Source: Streptoalloteichus hindustanus (GTDB taxonomy: Bacteria; Actinomycetota; Actinomycetes; Mycobacteriales; Pseudonocardiaceae). From it: DNA of 64,000 nucleotides. The position numbers and the translations under genes are program-made. Positions within the stretch are counted from its first letter, which is position 1. Every line of letters starts with the position of its first letter. Where the stretch lies: NCBI RefSeq assembly GCF_900129375.1, contig NZ_FQVN01000003.1, forward strand, positions 62,001-126,000. The letters run 5' to 3'. The notes beneath the pieces were generated by a model, which worked only from the letters and a program-made list of their open reading frames with translations, had not been told where the DNA came from and searched no databases. Of the stretch, positions 19,140 through 27,378 are shown piece by piece.

Positions 19140-20201
19140 ATGGGCGTCCGAGGCGGCACAGTCGGGACGAGTGGCGACCGGGGGCGGCCGGATTCCGCTC
19201 CCCCGCCCGAGCGGCGGGCGGCCGCGGACGCCGGCCCCCTCGCCCCACCGGCGGCGGAGATCCCCGCCCGGCCGCGCACCCTGGCCGAGGTGCGGGACCG
19301 CGAGCTGGCGCGGGCGCTGCGTGACGGGTCGTTCCCGCACGCGCTGCGCGCGGCGATCAGGAACCGGGGCCTCGCCCTGGAGCGCATCCAACACCGGTTG
19401 CGGCAACACGGGGTCCAGGTCAGCCTCACGACGCTGAGCTACTGGCAACGGGGGCGCAGCCGACCGGAGCGCGCGGAGTCGTTGCGCGCCATCCACGTGC
19501 TGGAGGGCGTGCTCGGCCTCCCGCCGGACTCGCTGATCAGCCTGCTCGGACCGCGCCGGCCACGCGGGCGCTGGGTGGCGGCGGGGGCGATGGACGACGC
19601 GCGGCTGTGGGACGCCCAGTTGGCCGGGGTGATGGCCGCGGTCGACCCGGAGTGCCACCGGCGCGTCCACTCGATCAGCCTGCGGGACCACTACTTCCTC
19701 GGCGAGAACGGCGCCGAGCGGCGGCTCGTGGTCAGCCACGTGCTCCGCGCCAGGACGGACCGGGTCGACCGCTGGCTGGCCATCTACCGCGCGGACGAGC
19801 CCACCCGCGCGCTGCCCGTGGACATCCAGGTGCGCTACGGCCGCCTGGGCCGGGTCCACACGTTCCCCGAGTCCGGGTACTGCGTGCTGGAGCTCATCCT
19901 GGACCGGGTGCTGGACGAGGGGGAGACCGCGATCGTCGAGTACGAGCTGCGGTTCGCCGAGAACGGGGCGCCCACCTGGTGCTACGACAGGAGGTTGCGC
20001 GGCAACGTGCACCAGTACGTGCTCCAGGTGCACTTCGACCCGCGGGCGCTGCCGGTGCGCTGCGACCAGTTCCAGCAACGCGACGCCAGCGCGCCCCGGC
20101 ACCTCGTCCGTCCACTGTGGATCGGAAGCTCGCACAGCGCGCACATGGTGCTCACCGGCTGCGCGCCCGGCGTGCACGGCATGTGCTGGGAGTGGACGTG
20201 A
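19140..20201 (+). CDS. Helix-turn-helix protein with large uncharacterised C-terminal domain
   Basis: A 353-residue protein. A Pro/Ala-rich N-terminus leads to an XRE-like helix-turn-helix (residues 75-145, containing LERIQHRLRQHG, LTTLSYWQRGRSRPER and LEGVLGLPPDSL). A C-terminal domain of about 190 residues with predicted beta character follows (YFLGENGAERRLVVSHVLR, CVLELILDRVLDEGET, QYVLQVHFDP). The same architecture recurs in actinomycetes, but its ligand is unknown. ATG 19140 follows GAGGAGAGACG. It is followed by a terminator shared with the convergent M23 gene. It may be a stand-alone regulator. Confidence 0.75.
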   Translation: MGVRGGTVGTSGDRGRPDSAPPPERRAAADAGPLAPPAAEIPARPRTLAEVRDRELARALRDGSFPHALRAAIRNRGLALERIQHRLRQHGVQVSLTTLSYWQRGRSRPERAESLRAIHVLEGVLGLPPDSLISLLGPRRPRGRWVAAGAMDDARLWDAQLAGVMAAVDPECHRRVHSISLRDHYFLGENGAERRLVVSHVLRARTDRVDRWLAIYRADEPTRALPVDIQVRYGRLGRVHTFPESGYCVLELILDRVLDEGETAIVEYELRFAENGAPTWCYDRRLRGNVHQYVLQVHFDPRALPVRCDQFQQRDASAPRHLVRPLWIGSSHSAHMVLTGCAPGVHGMCWEWT

Positions 20202-20212
20202 AACAACACGGC

Positions 20213-20258
20213 GACGCCCGTACGGCGGTCCGGTGTGGACAGTCGCCGTACGGGCGTC
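20213..20258. terminator. Bidirectional terminator between convergent genes
   Basis: GACGCCCGTACGGCG (20213-20227) and CGCCGTACGGGCGTC (20244-20258) form a perfect 15-bp stem with a 16-nt loop. It sits between the stops of the HTH gene and the M23 peptidase gene. Confidence 0.75.
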
Positions 20259-20265
20259 CTCCCGG

Positions 20266-21564
20266 TCAGCCGCAGGCGGGAGCGACCGGCTCGTTCGTGC
20301 CGGTGTCGACGAACGCGTCGGAGATCCAGTTGCCCGTGGTCAACCTGTCCCACACGTCGTTCTTGTTGCCCCACGGGCCGGTCAGCTCGTCACCGCGAGC
20401 GGTGCACGCGATCCGGACGACGTCACCGTCGCGAACCGTGCCGACCACGTCGTAGGACACTCCCGGGCCACTGCGCAGGTTCACCGTGCCACCCTTGTTG
20501 CGCACGGTCGCGCTCGGCGTGTTGTCGTCGTTGTCCGCGCCGTAGTTGACGATCCCGCCGCCGGGCAGGTTGATGCGCCGGCCGTTGCGCTCGGCGTAGC
20601 CGGAGTAGGGGCGGGACCCCTCGTAGAAGGTCCAGCCGCCGATCGTCCTGCCGTTCACCGCGACCGCCCGGTTGCCCTTCCAGAGCGTGAAGTGCACGTG
20701 GGCGCCGCTCGACCTGCCGCCGCACGGCAGCTCGTTCCCGGTCTGGCCGAGGAACTCGCCCGCGGCCACCTGCGCGCCGTCGCGCTTGTCGGTCTGGTTG
20801 CGGGTGTGGTAGTAGCCGGTCGTCCATCCGTTGTCGTGCACCAACTTGATGAGGTGCCACCGCGCGTTGGTGCAGAAGCGGTACAGCTTGCCGGCCCTCG
20901 CGGCCAGCACTCGGCTGTCGCCGCCGCTGAAGTCGATGGAGTTGTAGGGCCGCGAGCTGCCGGAGTCGCCGTGGACACCGGCCGAACCCCACGACTGCCC
21001 GCGCTTCCACGGCAGGGCCATGCCGAGGCCGGCCTCCTCGGCGGCGGGCGCGGCCGTGCTGGCCAGCGCCTCCCGCTCGTCGTCCGGCACGACCTCGGCC
21101 GGCGCCGAGCGGACCAGCGCGGCGAAGCCCGTCCCGCCCTCCAGCTCGACCCGCCACCGGCCGTCGACCCGGTGGCCCACGAACAACGCGGAGACCGGCG
21201 AACCGTGCGCCGTGCCCGGCATCCGCACCACGCTGCCGCCGAACACCCAGTTCCGGTCCCGGGACGCGCGCTTGCCCTCGACCAGGACGTCGCCGGCGGC
21301 CGGCCGGAACCCGGGCGCGTCGTAGGTGGCCGCGATCTGCTCGCCCTGGTCGGCGAGCAGCCGGCCGCTCACCGCCGAGGCGAGGGCGGGCTCGACCGCG
21401 ACACCCCGGACCGGCTCGGCCATCGCCGGCGCGGCGCCGGCGAGCACGCCGGTGGTGGCGCCGAGCAGCGCCGCCGCGGCCAGGCCGGCCATCGCCGCGC
21501 CACGGCGCCCGCCCTGACGTCCGCCCGAACATCTCCCCGAACGCGGGATCAACTTTCCTGCCAT
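20266..21564 (-). CDS. Secreted M23-family (LytM/LasA-like) peptidase with SH3-like tail
   Basis: A 432-residue exported protein with a signal peptide (residues 20-50, ending AMAE). The catalytic region spans about 190-320. It contains PYNSIDFSGGD (zinc-ligand Asp), GYYHTRNQTD and AHVHFTLWKGN (H-x-H), as in M23 metallopeptidases of the LasA branch. The C-terminus (TVNLRSGPGVSYDVVGTVRDG) is a bacterial SH3 fold that usually binds cell wall. It probably cleaves peptidoglycan crossbridges or secreted proteins. ATG 21564 follows TTGGAGTGAG. Confidence 0.88.
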   Translation of the reverse strand: MAGKLIPRSGRCSGGRQGGRRGAAMAGLAAAALLGATTGVLAGAAPAMAEPVRGVAVEPALASAVSGRLLADQGEQIAATYDAPGFRPAAGDVLVEGKRASRDRNWVFGGSVVRMPGTAHGSPVSALFVGHRVDGRWRVELEGGTGFAALVRSAPAEVVPDDEREALASTAAPAAEEAGLGMALPWKRGQSWGSAGVHGDSGSSRPYNSIDFSGGDSRVLAARAGKLYRFCTNARWHLIKLVHDNGWTTGYYHTRNQTDKRDGAQVAAGEFLGQTGNELPCGGRSSGAHVHFTLWKGNRAVAVNGRTIGGWTFYEGSRPYSGYAERNGRRINLPGGGIVNYGADNDDNTPSATVRNKGGTVNLRSGPGVSYDVVGTVRDGDVVRIACTARGDELTGPWGNKNDVWDRLTTGNWISDAFVDTGTNEPVAPACG

Positions 21565-21943
21565 GACTCACTCCAACAGGGGTGCAGGGGGTGACCGGGT
21601 GTCAGCCCGGCTGGCGGCGACGCTAGATCGAGTGATGAGACCTTCCCAAGGTCGGGGGAAAGAAAATCGACAGACAGTGAAGGGCGTCCGGACGACGGAG
21701 CACGCGCACCCCGCCCCGCCTGCGGCCACACGGCCCCCCGCACTGGCGGATCAGCCAACTCTGTTCACGTCCCGGTGTTGGAGCTTTCCACGAATCGTTT
21801 CCGCGACACGGAAGAAATATTCCGCAATAAGAACCACGGTGGTTCACTGCCGAGACCGGGCGGGCGGTGGCCCCGGCCCCGCCCCACCGCCCGGAGCCGG
21901 ACCCAGCGGCGCGCGGGCGTCGCGACAGCCACGGGAGGTCGGC

Positions 21944-24103
21944 GTGGGACGAGCCACGACCACCGGAGCGGCTCAGCGGCCCCCGGTCCACCCGGTCGAC
22001 GAAGTGCTTCCGCTCGGGCGAACCCTCACCCTGGGCCTGCAACACATCCTGTCGATGTACGCGGGCGTGGTCGCCCCCCCGCTGATCGTCGGGGCCGCCG
22101 CCGGGTTGCGCGGACCCGACCTGGCCTACCTCGTCAGCGCCGCGCTGGTCATGGCCGGCGTCGCCACCCTCGTGCAGACCCTGGGCGTGTGGCGGTTCGG
22201 CATCCGGATGCCCTTCGTCAACGGGCCGACCTTCGCCGCGGTGACGCCGATGGTGCTCATCGCGCACGGCGGGGGCGGGCTCCCGGCGGTGTTCGGGGCC
22301 GCGCTGGTGTCGTCCCTGCTGGGACTGGCCGTCGCCGGCCGGTTCAGCCGGCTGGTGCGGTTCTTCCCGCCCCTGGTCACCGGCACGGTGATCACCCTGA
22401 TCGGCCTGTCGATCCTCAAGGTGGGCGTGCAGTGGAGCGCGGGCGGCGTGGGCGCGCCCGACTTCGGCTCCCCCCGCAACCTCGCGGTCGCGCTGGGCGT
22501 GCTGGCGTTCATCGTTCTGCTGCAACGGTTCGCGCGCGGCTTCGCCGGGCGGGTCGCGGTGTTGCTCGGCCTGCTCCTGGGCACCGCCGTCGCGGCTCCG
22601 CTCGGGATGACCGACCTCTCCGGCGTCGCGCGCGTCGACCTGGTCGGGATCACCACGCCGTTCCACTTCGGCGTGCCCCGCTTCGAACTCGCCGCCATCG
22701 TCTCGATGCTCGTCGTGCAACTGGTCATCCTCGCCGAGTGCACCGCGGACGCCCTGGCCGTCGGGGAGGTCGTCGGCCGGCCCGTGGGACCGGCGGAACT
22801 GGCCATGGCACTGCGCGCGGACACCGCCGCTTCGGCGCTTTCCAGTGTTCTCAACGCCTTTCCGTGCAGCGCCTTCGCTCAGAACATCGGTCTCGTCCAG
22901 CTCACCGGGGTGCGCAGCCGGTTCGTCGTGGCGGCGGGCGGGGGCGTTCTCGTGCTGCTGGGGCTGCTGCCCCCACTGGGCGCGCTGGTCGCCGCGGTTC
23001 CCGCACCGGTCCTCGGCGGGGCGGGGATCGCGTTGTTCGGGACCGTGGCGGCCAGCGGCGTCCGAACCCTCGGCCGCTCGGGTTTCCGGGGCCCGCACGA
23101 CCTCGTGGTGGTCGGGGTGTCCCTGGGGCTCGGGATGATTCCCCTGGCGGTGCCCACCTTCTGGGAGCACCTGCCGGCCGCGGCGCGGACCGTGCTGGAC
23201 TCCGGCATCTCGGTGGGGACCGTCGCGGCCATCGCGCTGAACCTCCTCTTCAACGGCCGACCGGGCGCCGGTTCTGCTTCCGCGCCACCACTTCCCGTCC
23301 CACGACCACCTTCGGAGGGAAGTGCCGCCGGAGCCGTGGACCGTCGGACCGTGCTCACCGGGTGCGCCGTCGCCACGCTCGACGACGCGGACGCCGAGTA
23401 CGAGCGCGGGCACGTCGTCGTCGAGGGCGGCCGGATCGTGGCCGTGGGGCCGGGCGAGATCGAGCCCCGGCCCGGTGATCACCGGGTGGACGCTCGGGGT
23501 TGCCTTGCCACGCCAGGGTTTGTGCACCTCTCCCGCGATCTCCGGACCTCGGTCGCCCCCGGCCTGTCCCCGGACCGTCTCGCGACCCTGGACGACGAGT
23601 TCCGCATCGCGGTCGCTCGCGCGACGGCGGCTCGTCTGACGCTGACCGGCCACACCTGTTGTTCCCGTCCCGACGATGACGGTGTTTTCGCAGCAGCGGC
23701 ACCGGAAATCGGAATCCGACTCTGTGAAACGCACAGCGCCATCGAGGCGCGCCCCACATCTCCCGTCACCGGTGACACGGCGCGGGCACGGCTTCGCGCG
23801 GCAACCCGGGACGCGGCCAGGCAGATCAGGAACGGCGACCAGCTCGGTTCGCTGGAACCCGGCAAGCTCGCCGACATCGCGGTCTGGCGGCTGGACGACC
23901 TGGCGCACGTCGAGTTCGACGACCCGGTCACGGCGCTGGTGGCCGCACCGCCGGCACGGGTGTGGCTGTCGCTGGTGGGCGGCCGGGTCGTGGTGCGGGA
24001 CGGGCGGCTGGTCACGGCCGACGAGCAGGAGGTCGCGGACGCCGCCGCCCGGGCCGCGCGCGCCCTGCGGCAGCACACCGGGATCAGCGACTCCGTGACG
24101 TGA
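21944..24103 (+). CDS. NCS2 purine permease fused in frame to a decayed amidohydrolase (8-oxoguanine/guanine deaminase-like)
   Basis: A single 719-codon frame. Residues 1-440 are a complete nucleobase:cation symporter-2 transporter (GLQHILSMYAGVVAPPLIVG; about 14 hydrophobic segments; FPCSAFAQNIGLVQLTGV). Residues 465-719 match both ends of an amidohydrolase: VLTGCAVATLDDADAEYERGH and ATPGF at the start, GSLEPGKLADIAVWRLDDLAH at the end. The middle barrel is largely deleted. The metal motif after ATPGF is VHLSRDL instead of H-x-H, so deaminase activity is not expected. GTG 21944 has GGGAGG upstream. In relatives these are commonly two adjacent genes. The transporter is probably active; the tail is vestigial or structural. 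Confidence 0.85.
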   Translation: MGRATTTGAAQRPPVHPVDEVLPLGRTLTLGLQHILSMYAGVVAPPLIVGAAAGLRGPDLAYLVSAALVMAGVATLVQTLGVWRFGIRMPFVNGPTFAAVTPMVLIAHGGGGLPAVFGAALVSSLLGLAVAGRFSRLVRFFPPLVTGTVITLIGLSILKVGVQWSAGGVGAPDFGSPRNLAVALGVLAFIVLLQRFARGFAGRVAVLLGLLLGTAVAAPLGMTDLSGVARVDLVGITTPFHFGVPRFELAAIVSMLVVQLVILAECTADALAVGEVVGRPVGPAELAMALRADTAASALSSVLNAFPCSAFAQNIGLVQLTGVRSRFVVAAGGGVLVLLGLLPPLGALVAAVPAPVLGGAGIALFGTVAASGVRTLGRSGFRGPHDLVVVGVSLGLGMIPLAVPTFWEHLPAAARTVLDSGISVGTVAAIALNLLFNGRPGAGSASAPPLPVPRPPSEGSAAGAVDRRTVLTGCAVATLDDADAEYERGHVVVEGGRIVAVGPGEIEPRPGDHRVDARGCLATPGFVHLSRDLRTSVAPGLSPDRLATLDDEFRIAVARATAARLTLTGHTCCSRPDDDGVFAAAAPEIGIRLCETHSAIEARPTSPVTGDTARARLRAATRDAARQIRNGDQLGSLEPGKLADIAVWRLDDLAHVEFDDPVTALVAAPPARVWLSLVGGRVVVRDGRLVTADEQEVADAAARAARALRQHTGISDSVT

Positions 24104-24338
24104 GCCACACTCAGGTGTTGATCTCCGTCCGGGGGATCACCCCTCCGGTGACGGGTCGCCCCCAACCCGTCGGGCCGCGCCGCCGGCGAGAAGAACCCCC
24201 GGACCGCCGGCGGCGCTCCGGCCCGTCCGCTCCCACCTGTCATCAGGACGCCCTGGTTACTCTCCGCACACAATCGGTAACATGCCGCGTTGTTGCGGTA
24301 CTCCCGTGGTGCCGCGCCGGAGGTAGGGGGTTGAGGCG

Positions 24339-24665
24339 ATGTCGGCCGACAGCGGCGTCCCCAAGCTGGTCGTGGCACCGGAGAACGTCGAAGGCGTGAT
24401 CAGAGGGCTGGAGGAGGTCCTGGATCGATTGGATGAGATCAACGAGCACGCCCAGGCGTTGACCGCCATCGAGGCTCCGGGTTCCGGTGACCCGCACACC
24501 GCCTTCGCGATCCGGGAGATCAGCCGGCTGGCCTCCGACGAGGACGGCTGCCACGGCCAGGCCAACAGGGCGTACCGGCAGGCGATCCAGAACGTGATCG
24601 AGAACCTTCGGGCTTCCCTGGCCGCCTATCGGCAGGCTGAGCAGGCCAACACGATGCGGACGTGA
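24339..24665 (+). CDS. Small helical ESX/PE-like protein, 108 aa
   Basis: An all-helical, acidic protein (ENVEGVIRGLEEVLDRLDEI, ANRAYRQAIQNVIENLRASL) of the size of ESX-type secretion-associated proteins in Pseudonocardiales. It lacks an obvious WXG motif. It is 10 bp upstream of a DUF3558 lipoprotein gene on the same strand, a frequent pairing in this order. It may be exported by a type VII system encoded elsewhere, or act in the cytoplasm. The ATG start follows GGAGGTAGGGGG at some distance. Confidence 0.65.
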   Translation: MSADSGVPKLVVAPENVEGVIRGLEEVLDRLDEINEHAQALTAIEAPGSGDPHTAFAIREISRLASDEDGCHGQANRAYRQAIQNVIENLRASLAAYRQAEQANTMRT

Positions 24666-24675
24666 GGGAAGAACT

Positions 24676-25272
24676 GTGCGTCGTCTCATCCTTGTTCTGA
24701 CGGCCTGCGCCACAGCGCTGACCACGGTCTCGTGCGGCGGCAGCACCGCCGGCACACCACGCCCCACCAGTAACACCTCGGCCTCGGCGTCACGTCTTTC
24801 CCCGCCCCTGGCCCAGCCTCCGCTGGACACCTCCCGCTTCGAGGCCGATCCGTGCCAGGCACTGCGCCCCGAACAACTCACGCAGTTCGGCAAACACTCC
24901 CCACCGAAGGCACAGGAACCGGTCGCCGGACCGAACTGCGCGTGGGCAGGCGCGGACCCCACGGTCGACACAAGAGTCACGATCACCATCAACACCAGGT
25001 CAGGCGGGCTGGAAGGCATCTACCAGCGCCAGGACAAGTTCGGGCACTTCCAGCCCACCACCGTCGCCGGCTACCCCGCCGTCCAGGCCATCGACCACCG
25101 GGACGCGCCCAAACAGGGCGACTGCGTCACGCAGGTCGGGGTCGCCGAGGAACGCCTCGTCACCGCCTCGGTCAGGATCAGCGACCGCAAGCACCCGGAC
25201 TACAGCTCGGCCTGCGAGGTCAGCGACCGGGCCGCGGCCCTGGTGGTCGAGAACCTGAAGGGGGCGAAATAG
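24676..25272 (+). CDS. DUF3558 family lipoprotein
   Basis: A 198-residue lipoprotein. The signal peptide ends in TVSC (Cys20), a slightly atypical lipobox, followed by a Ser/Thr/Pro linker. The DUF3558 domain follows with its paired cysteines (DPCQALRPEQLTQFG, GPNCAWAG, GDCVTQVGV, SACEVSDRAA). GTG 24676 follows GAGGGAAG and lies 10 bp after the preceding gene, so the two are cotranscribed. It is exposed on the outer face of the membrane. Function unknown; the family is abundant in Pseudonocardiales and mycobacteria. Confidence 0.85.
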   Translation: MRRLILVLTACATALTTVSCGGSTAGTPRPTSNTSASASRLSPPLAQPPLDTSRFEADPCQALRPEQLTQFGKHSPPKAQEPVAGPNCAWAGADPTVDTRVTITINTRSGGLEGIYQRQDKFGHFQPTTVAGYPAVQAIDHRDAPKQGDCVTQVGVAEERLVTASVRISDRKHPDYSSACEVSDRAAALVVENLKGAK

Positions 25273-25352
25273 GCGGGGACGGCCGCGAAGGGGCGACCGG
25301 CACGACGTACCCTGCACGGGAGGGGGCTCGCCGACCGCGAGGAAGGCCGAGC

Positions 25353-26246
25353 ATGACCACGGTCGAAGCGTCCGTCGTCGTCCCACTCGACCTGGACCGC
25401 ACGTGGGACCTGTTCCACGGCGACGAGATGCGCCGCTACGTCGCCCTGTCGAACATCACGGTGGCCGTCGAGAACTACCAGCTCCGCCCGGACGGCACAC
25501 CGCGCTACACGCTGGTCCGCAAGATCGGCCCCGTGCTGCTGCGGCAGACCGCCGACCACACCGTGTACGAACCGCCCCACCACGCCGAGCACCAGGTGCT
25601 GGACAGCCCGCTCGGCGGGACGTACGTCGTCGACCACGAGGCGACCGCCGGCGGCACGCGCGTGCGCCACCGGTGGGAGATCAGGTCGAGCAACCCGACC
25701 GTGGCCCAGATCCTGCCCGCCGCCGCTCCGCTGCTCGGTCGCGTGCTGCACGAGGACCTCAAGCTCGTGGCCCGCCGGGCGGTCAGCGGCGGGCCCGCGG
25801 GCTACCAGCCGCCGGCGTGGTGGGAACGCACCCTGATGACCCCGCTGGCCCGCCTGCTCGTCGGCCGGCTGGGCCGCGACTTCGACGACACCCAACTCCT
25901 GTGCGTCCCCGGCCGCCGCACCGGCCGGCTGCGGTCCACCCCGCTGAAAGTGGTGCGACTGGGCGAGGACCGCTACGTCGTGTCCCGGCGCGGCGAGTCG
26001 GACTGGGTGCGCAACCTCCGCGCGGAGCCGGAGGCGGAACTGCGCGTGGGCAGCCGCATCGAGCACGTGCACGCCGTGGAAGTGCCGCCGCCGCAAGCGG
26101 TTCCCGTGCTCCGCGAGTACGTGCGCGGGGCCGTGCTGGCCAGCACGCCGGCGTTGCTCGGCGTCGCCTCGCCGGACGCGCCGGACGCCGACTTCCTGCG
26201 CAGCGCGGGGGAACACCCGGTCTTCCGGCTCGACCCCCGCCGCTGA
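25353..26246 (+). CDS. SRPBCC domain fused to nitroreductase/quinone reductase (DDN/DUF385-like) domain
   Basis: A 297-residue two-domain protein. Residues 1-145 read as an SRPBCC polyketide-cyclase-like fold (VVVPLDLDRTWDLFHGDEM; ending ILPAAAPLLGRVLHEDLKLVAR). Residues 150-297 match the deazaflavin-dependent nitroreductase family (LLCVPGRRTGRLRSTPLKVV, YVVSRRGESDWVRNLRAEPE). That family binds F420 on a split-beta barrel. ATG 25353 follows GAGGAAGG. The fusion suggests the SRPBCC part delivers a hydrophobic substrate to an F420-dependent reductase; this is inference. The single-gene unit follows the DUF3558 gene by 80 bp. Confidence 0.82.
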   Translation: MTTVEASVVVPLDLDRTWDLFHGDEMRRYVALSNITVAVENYQLRPDGTPRYTLVRKIGPVLLRQTADHTVYEPPHHAEHQVLDSPLGGTYVVDHEATAGGTRVRHRWEIRSSNPTVAQILPAAAPLLGRVLHEDLKLVARRAVSGGPAGYQPPAWWERTLMTPLARLLVGRLGRDFDDTQLLCVPGRRTGRLRSTPLKVVRLGEDRYVVSRRGESDWVRNLRAEPEAELRVGSRIEHVHAVEVPPPQAVPVLREYVRGAVLASTPALLGVASPDAPDADFLRSAGEHPVFRLDPRR

Positions 26247-26274
26247 ACGCGCGGAGTTCCGCCTACTTCACCGC

Positions 26275-27249
26275 CTACTTCACCAGGTCCTGCGGCACCG
26301 GCTGGTCGTTGCGCAGCAACTCGAAGAGCCGGCCCGCCCTGGTCTTGTCCCAGTGCACCACCGATCCCGCGTTGGGCGCGTTGCCGGTGCTGCCGATCGG
26401 GACCGTGGTCGTCACCGGGGAGCCGCTGAGCGCCCACCCCATCGCGGCGAGGTGGTGCAGGTGGTCGCCGTCGTTGAGCGACACCGCGCCGGGAACGCTG
26501 GTGACCAGCGGAACGACACGGAACGGGTTGACCAGCGTGCCGAAGCTGGTCGCCTTGGCCACCAACGCCGACAGGAACTCGCGCTGCCGCTGCACCCGGT
26601 CGAGGTCGGCCCGGGCGCTGGCGCGGGTGCGGACGTAGCCGAGCGCCTGCGCGCCGTCGAGCTCCTGGCAGCCGGCCGGGAGATCGATGCCCGCCAGCGG
26701 GTCCTTCATCGGCTCCTTGAGGCACATCTCCACGCCGCCCACGGCGTCGACGACGTCCCGGAAGCCCCCGAAGCCGATCTCGGCGTAATGGTCCATCCGC
26801 AGTCCGGTGGCCTCCTCCACGGTGCGCACCAGCAACTGCGGGCCGCCCCAGGCGAAGGCGGCGTTGAGCTTGTTCCGCCCGTTGCCCTGGATCGGCACGT
26901 AGGAGTCCCGGGGGAGGCTGACGAGCGTCGCCGGGCCACTGCCGTCGGGCAAGTGCACCAACATGATCGTGTCGGTGCGCTGGCCGGCGGCCCCGCCGGT
27001 GCTCAGCGCCTCGCGGTCCTCCTCGGACAGGCCCTCCCGGCTGTCCGAGCCGACCAGCAGCCAGTTGGTGCCGGCGCCCTTGGCCGGTCGGTTCGGGTAG
27101 TCGGGCAGCGCCGAGACCCGGCGCAACGAGCTGTCGAGGTAGATCCAGCCGCCCACGACCAGCAGGAGCAGCACGACGAACAACACGCCGATGACGCGTC
27201 CCACGCGTCGCTTCGGCTTGCGATACCCCTGGAAGCTGCCGGCAGCCAT
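26275..27249 (-). CDS. LytR-CpsA-Psr (LCP) family protein
   Basis: A 324-residue type II membrane protein. The cytoplasmic Arg/Lys-rich tail and single TM (residues 17-38) precede the LCP domain. Family residues are visible in WLLVGSDSREGL, GQRTDTIMLVHL, LVSLPRDSYVPI and ALGYVRTRASARADLDRVQR, which hold the catalytic arginines and aspartates. LCP enzymes transfer cell-wall glycopolymers from lipid carriers to peptidoglycan (arabinogalactan or teichoic-type). ATG 27249 follows GGTGGAG. A 12-bp direct repeat, GCCTACTTCACC, straddles the stop region. It lies downstream of the MaoC/ACAD operon on the same strand with a 129-bp gap, so it is probably separate. Confidence 0.92.
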   Translation of the reverse strand: MAAGSFQGYRKPKRRVGRVIGVLFVVLLLLVVGGWIYLDSSLRRVSALPDYPNRPAKGAGTNWLLVGSDSREGLSEEDREALSTGGAAGQRTDTIMLVHLPDGSGPATLVSLPRDSYVPIQGNGRNKLNAAFAWGGPQLLVRTVEEATGLRMDHYAEIGFGGFRDVVDAVGGVEMCLKEPMKDPLAGIDLPAGCQELDGAQALGYVRTRASARADLDRVQRQREFLSALVAKATSFGTLVNPFRVVPLVTSVPGAVSLNDGDHLHHLAAMGWALSGSPVTTTVPIGSTGNAPNAGSVVHWDKTRAGRLFELLRNDQPVPQDLVK

Positions 27250-27378
27250 CTCCACCGTTCCGTGTTTTCCGTGTGCCCGACCAACTCGTGACTGGCCGAC
27301 ACCCCGCGAGGCGGAACGCGGCACCACGACCACCATACGCAGTCGGGTGATGTGAGCCGTGCGACATCCACCCCGACG

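Noticed and set aside
23340-24103. Functional 8-oxoguanine deaminase
   Set aside because: The metal-binding H-x-H and most of the barrel are missing, so activity is not expected.
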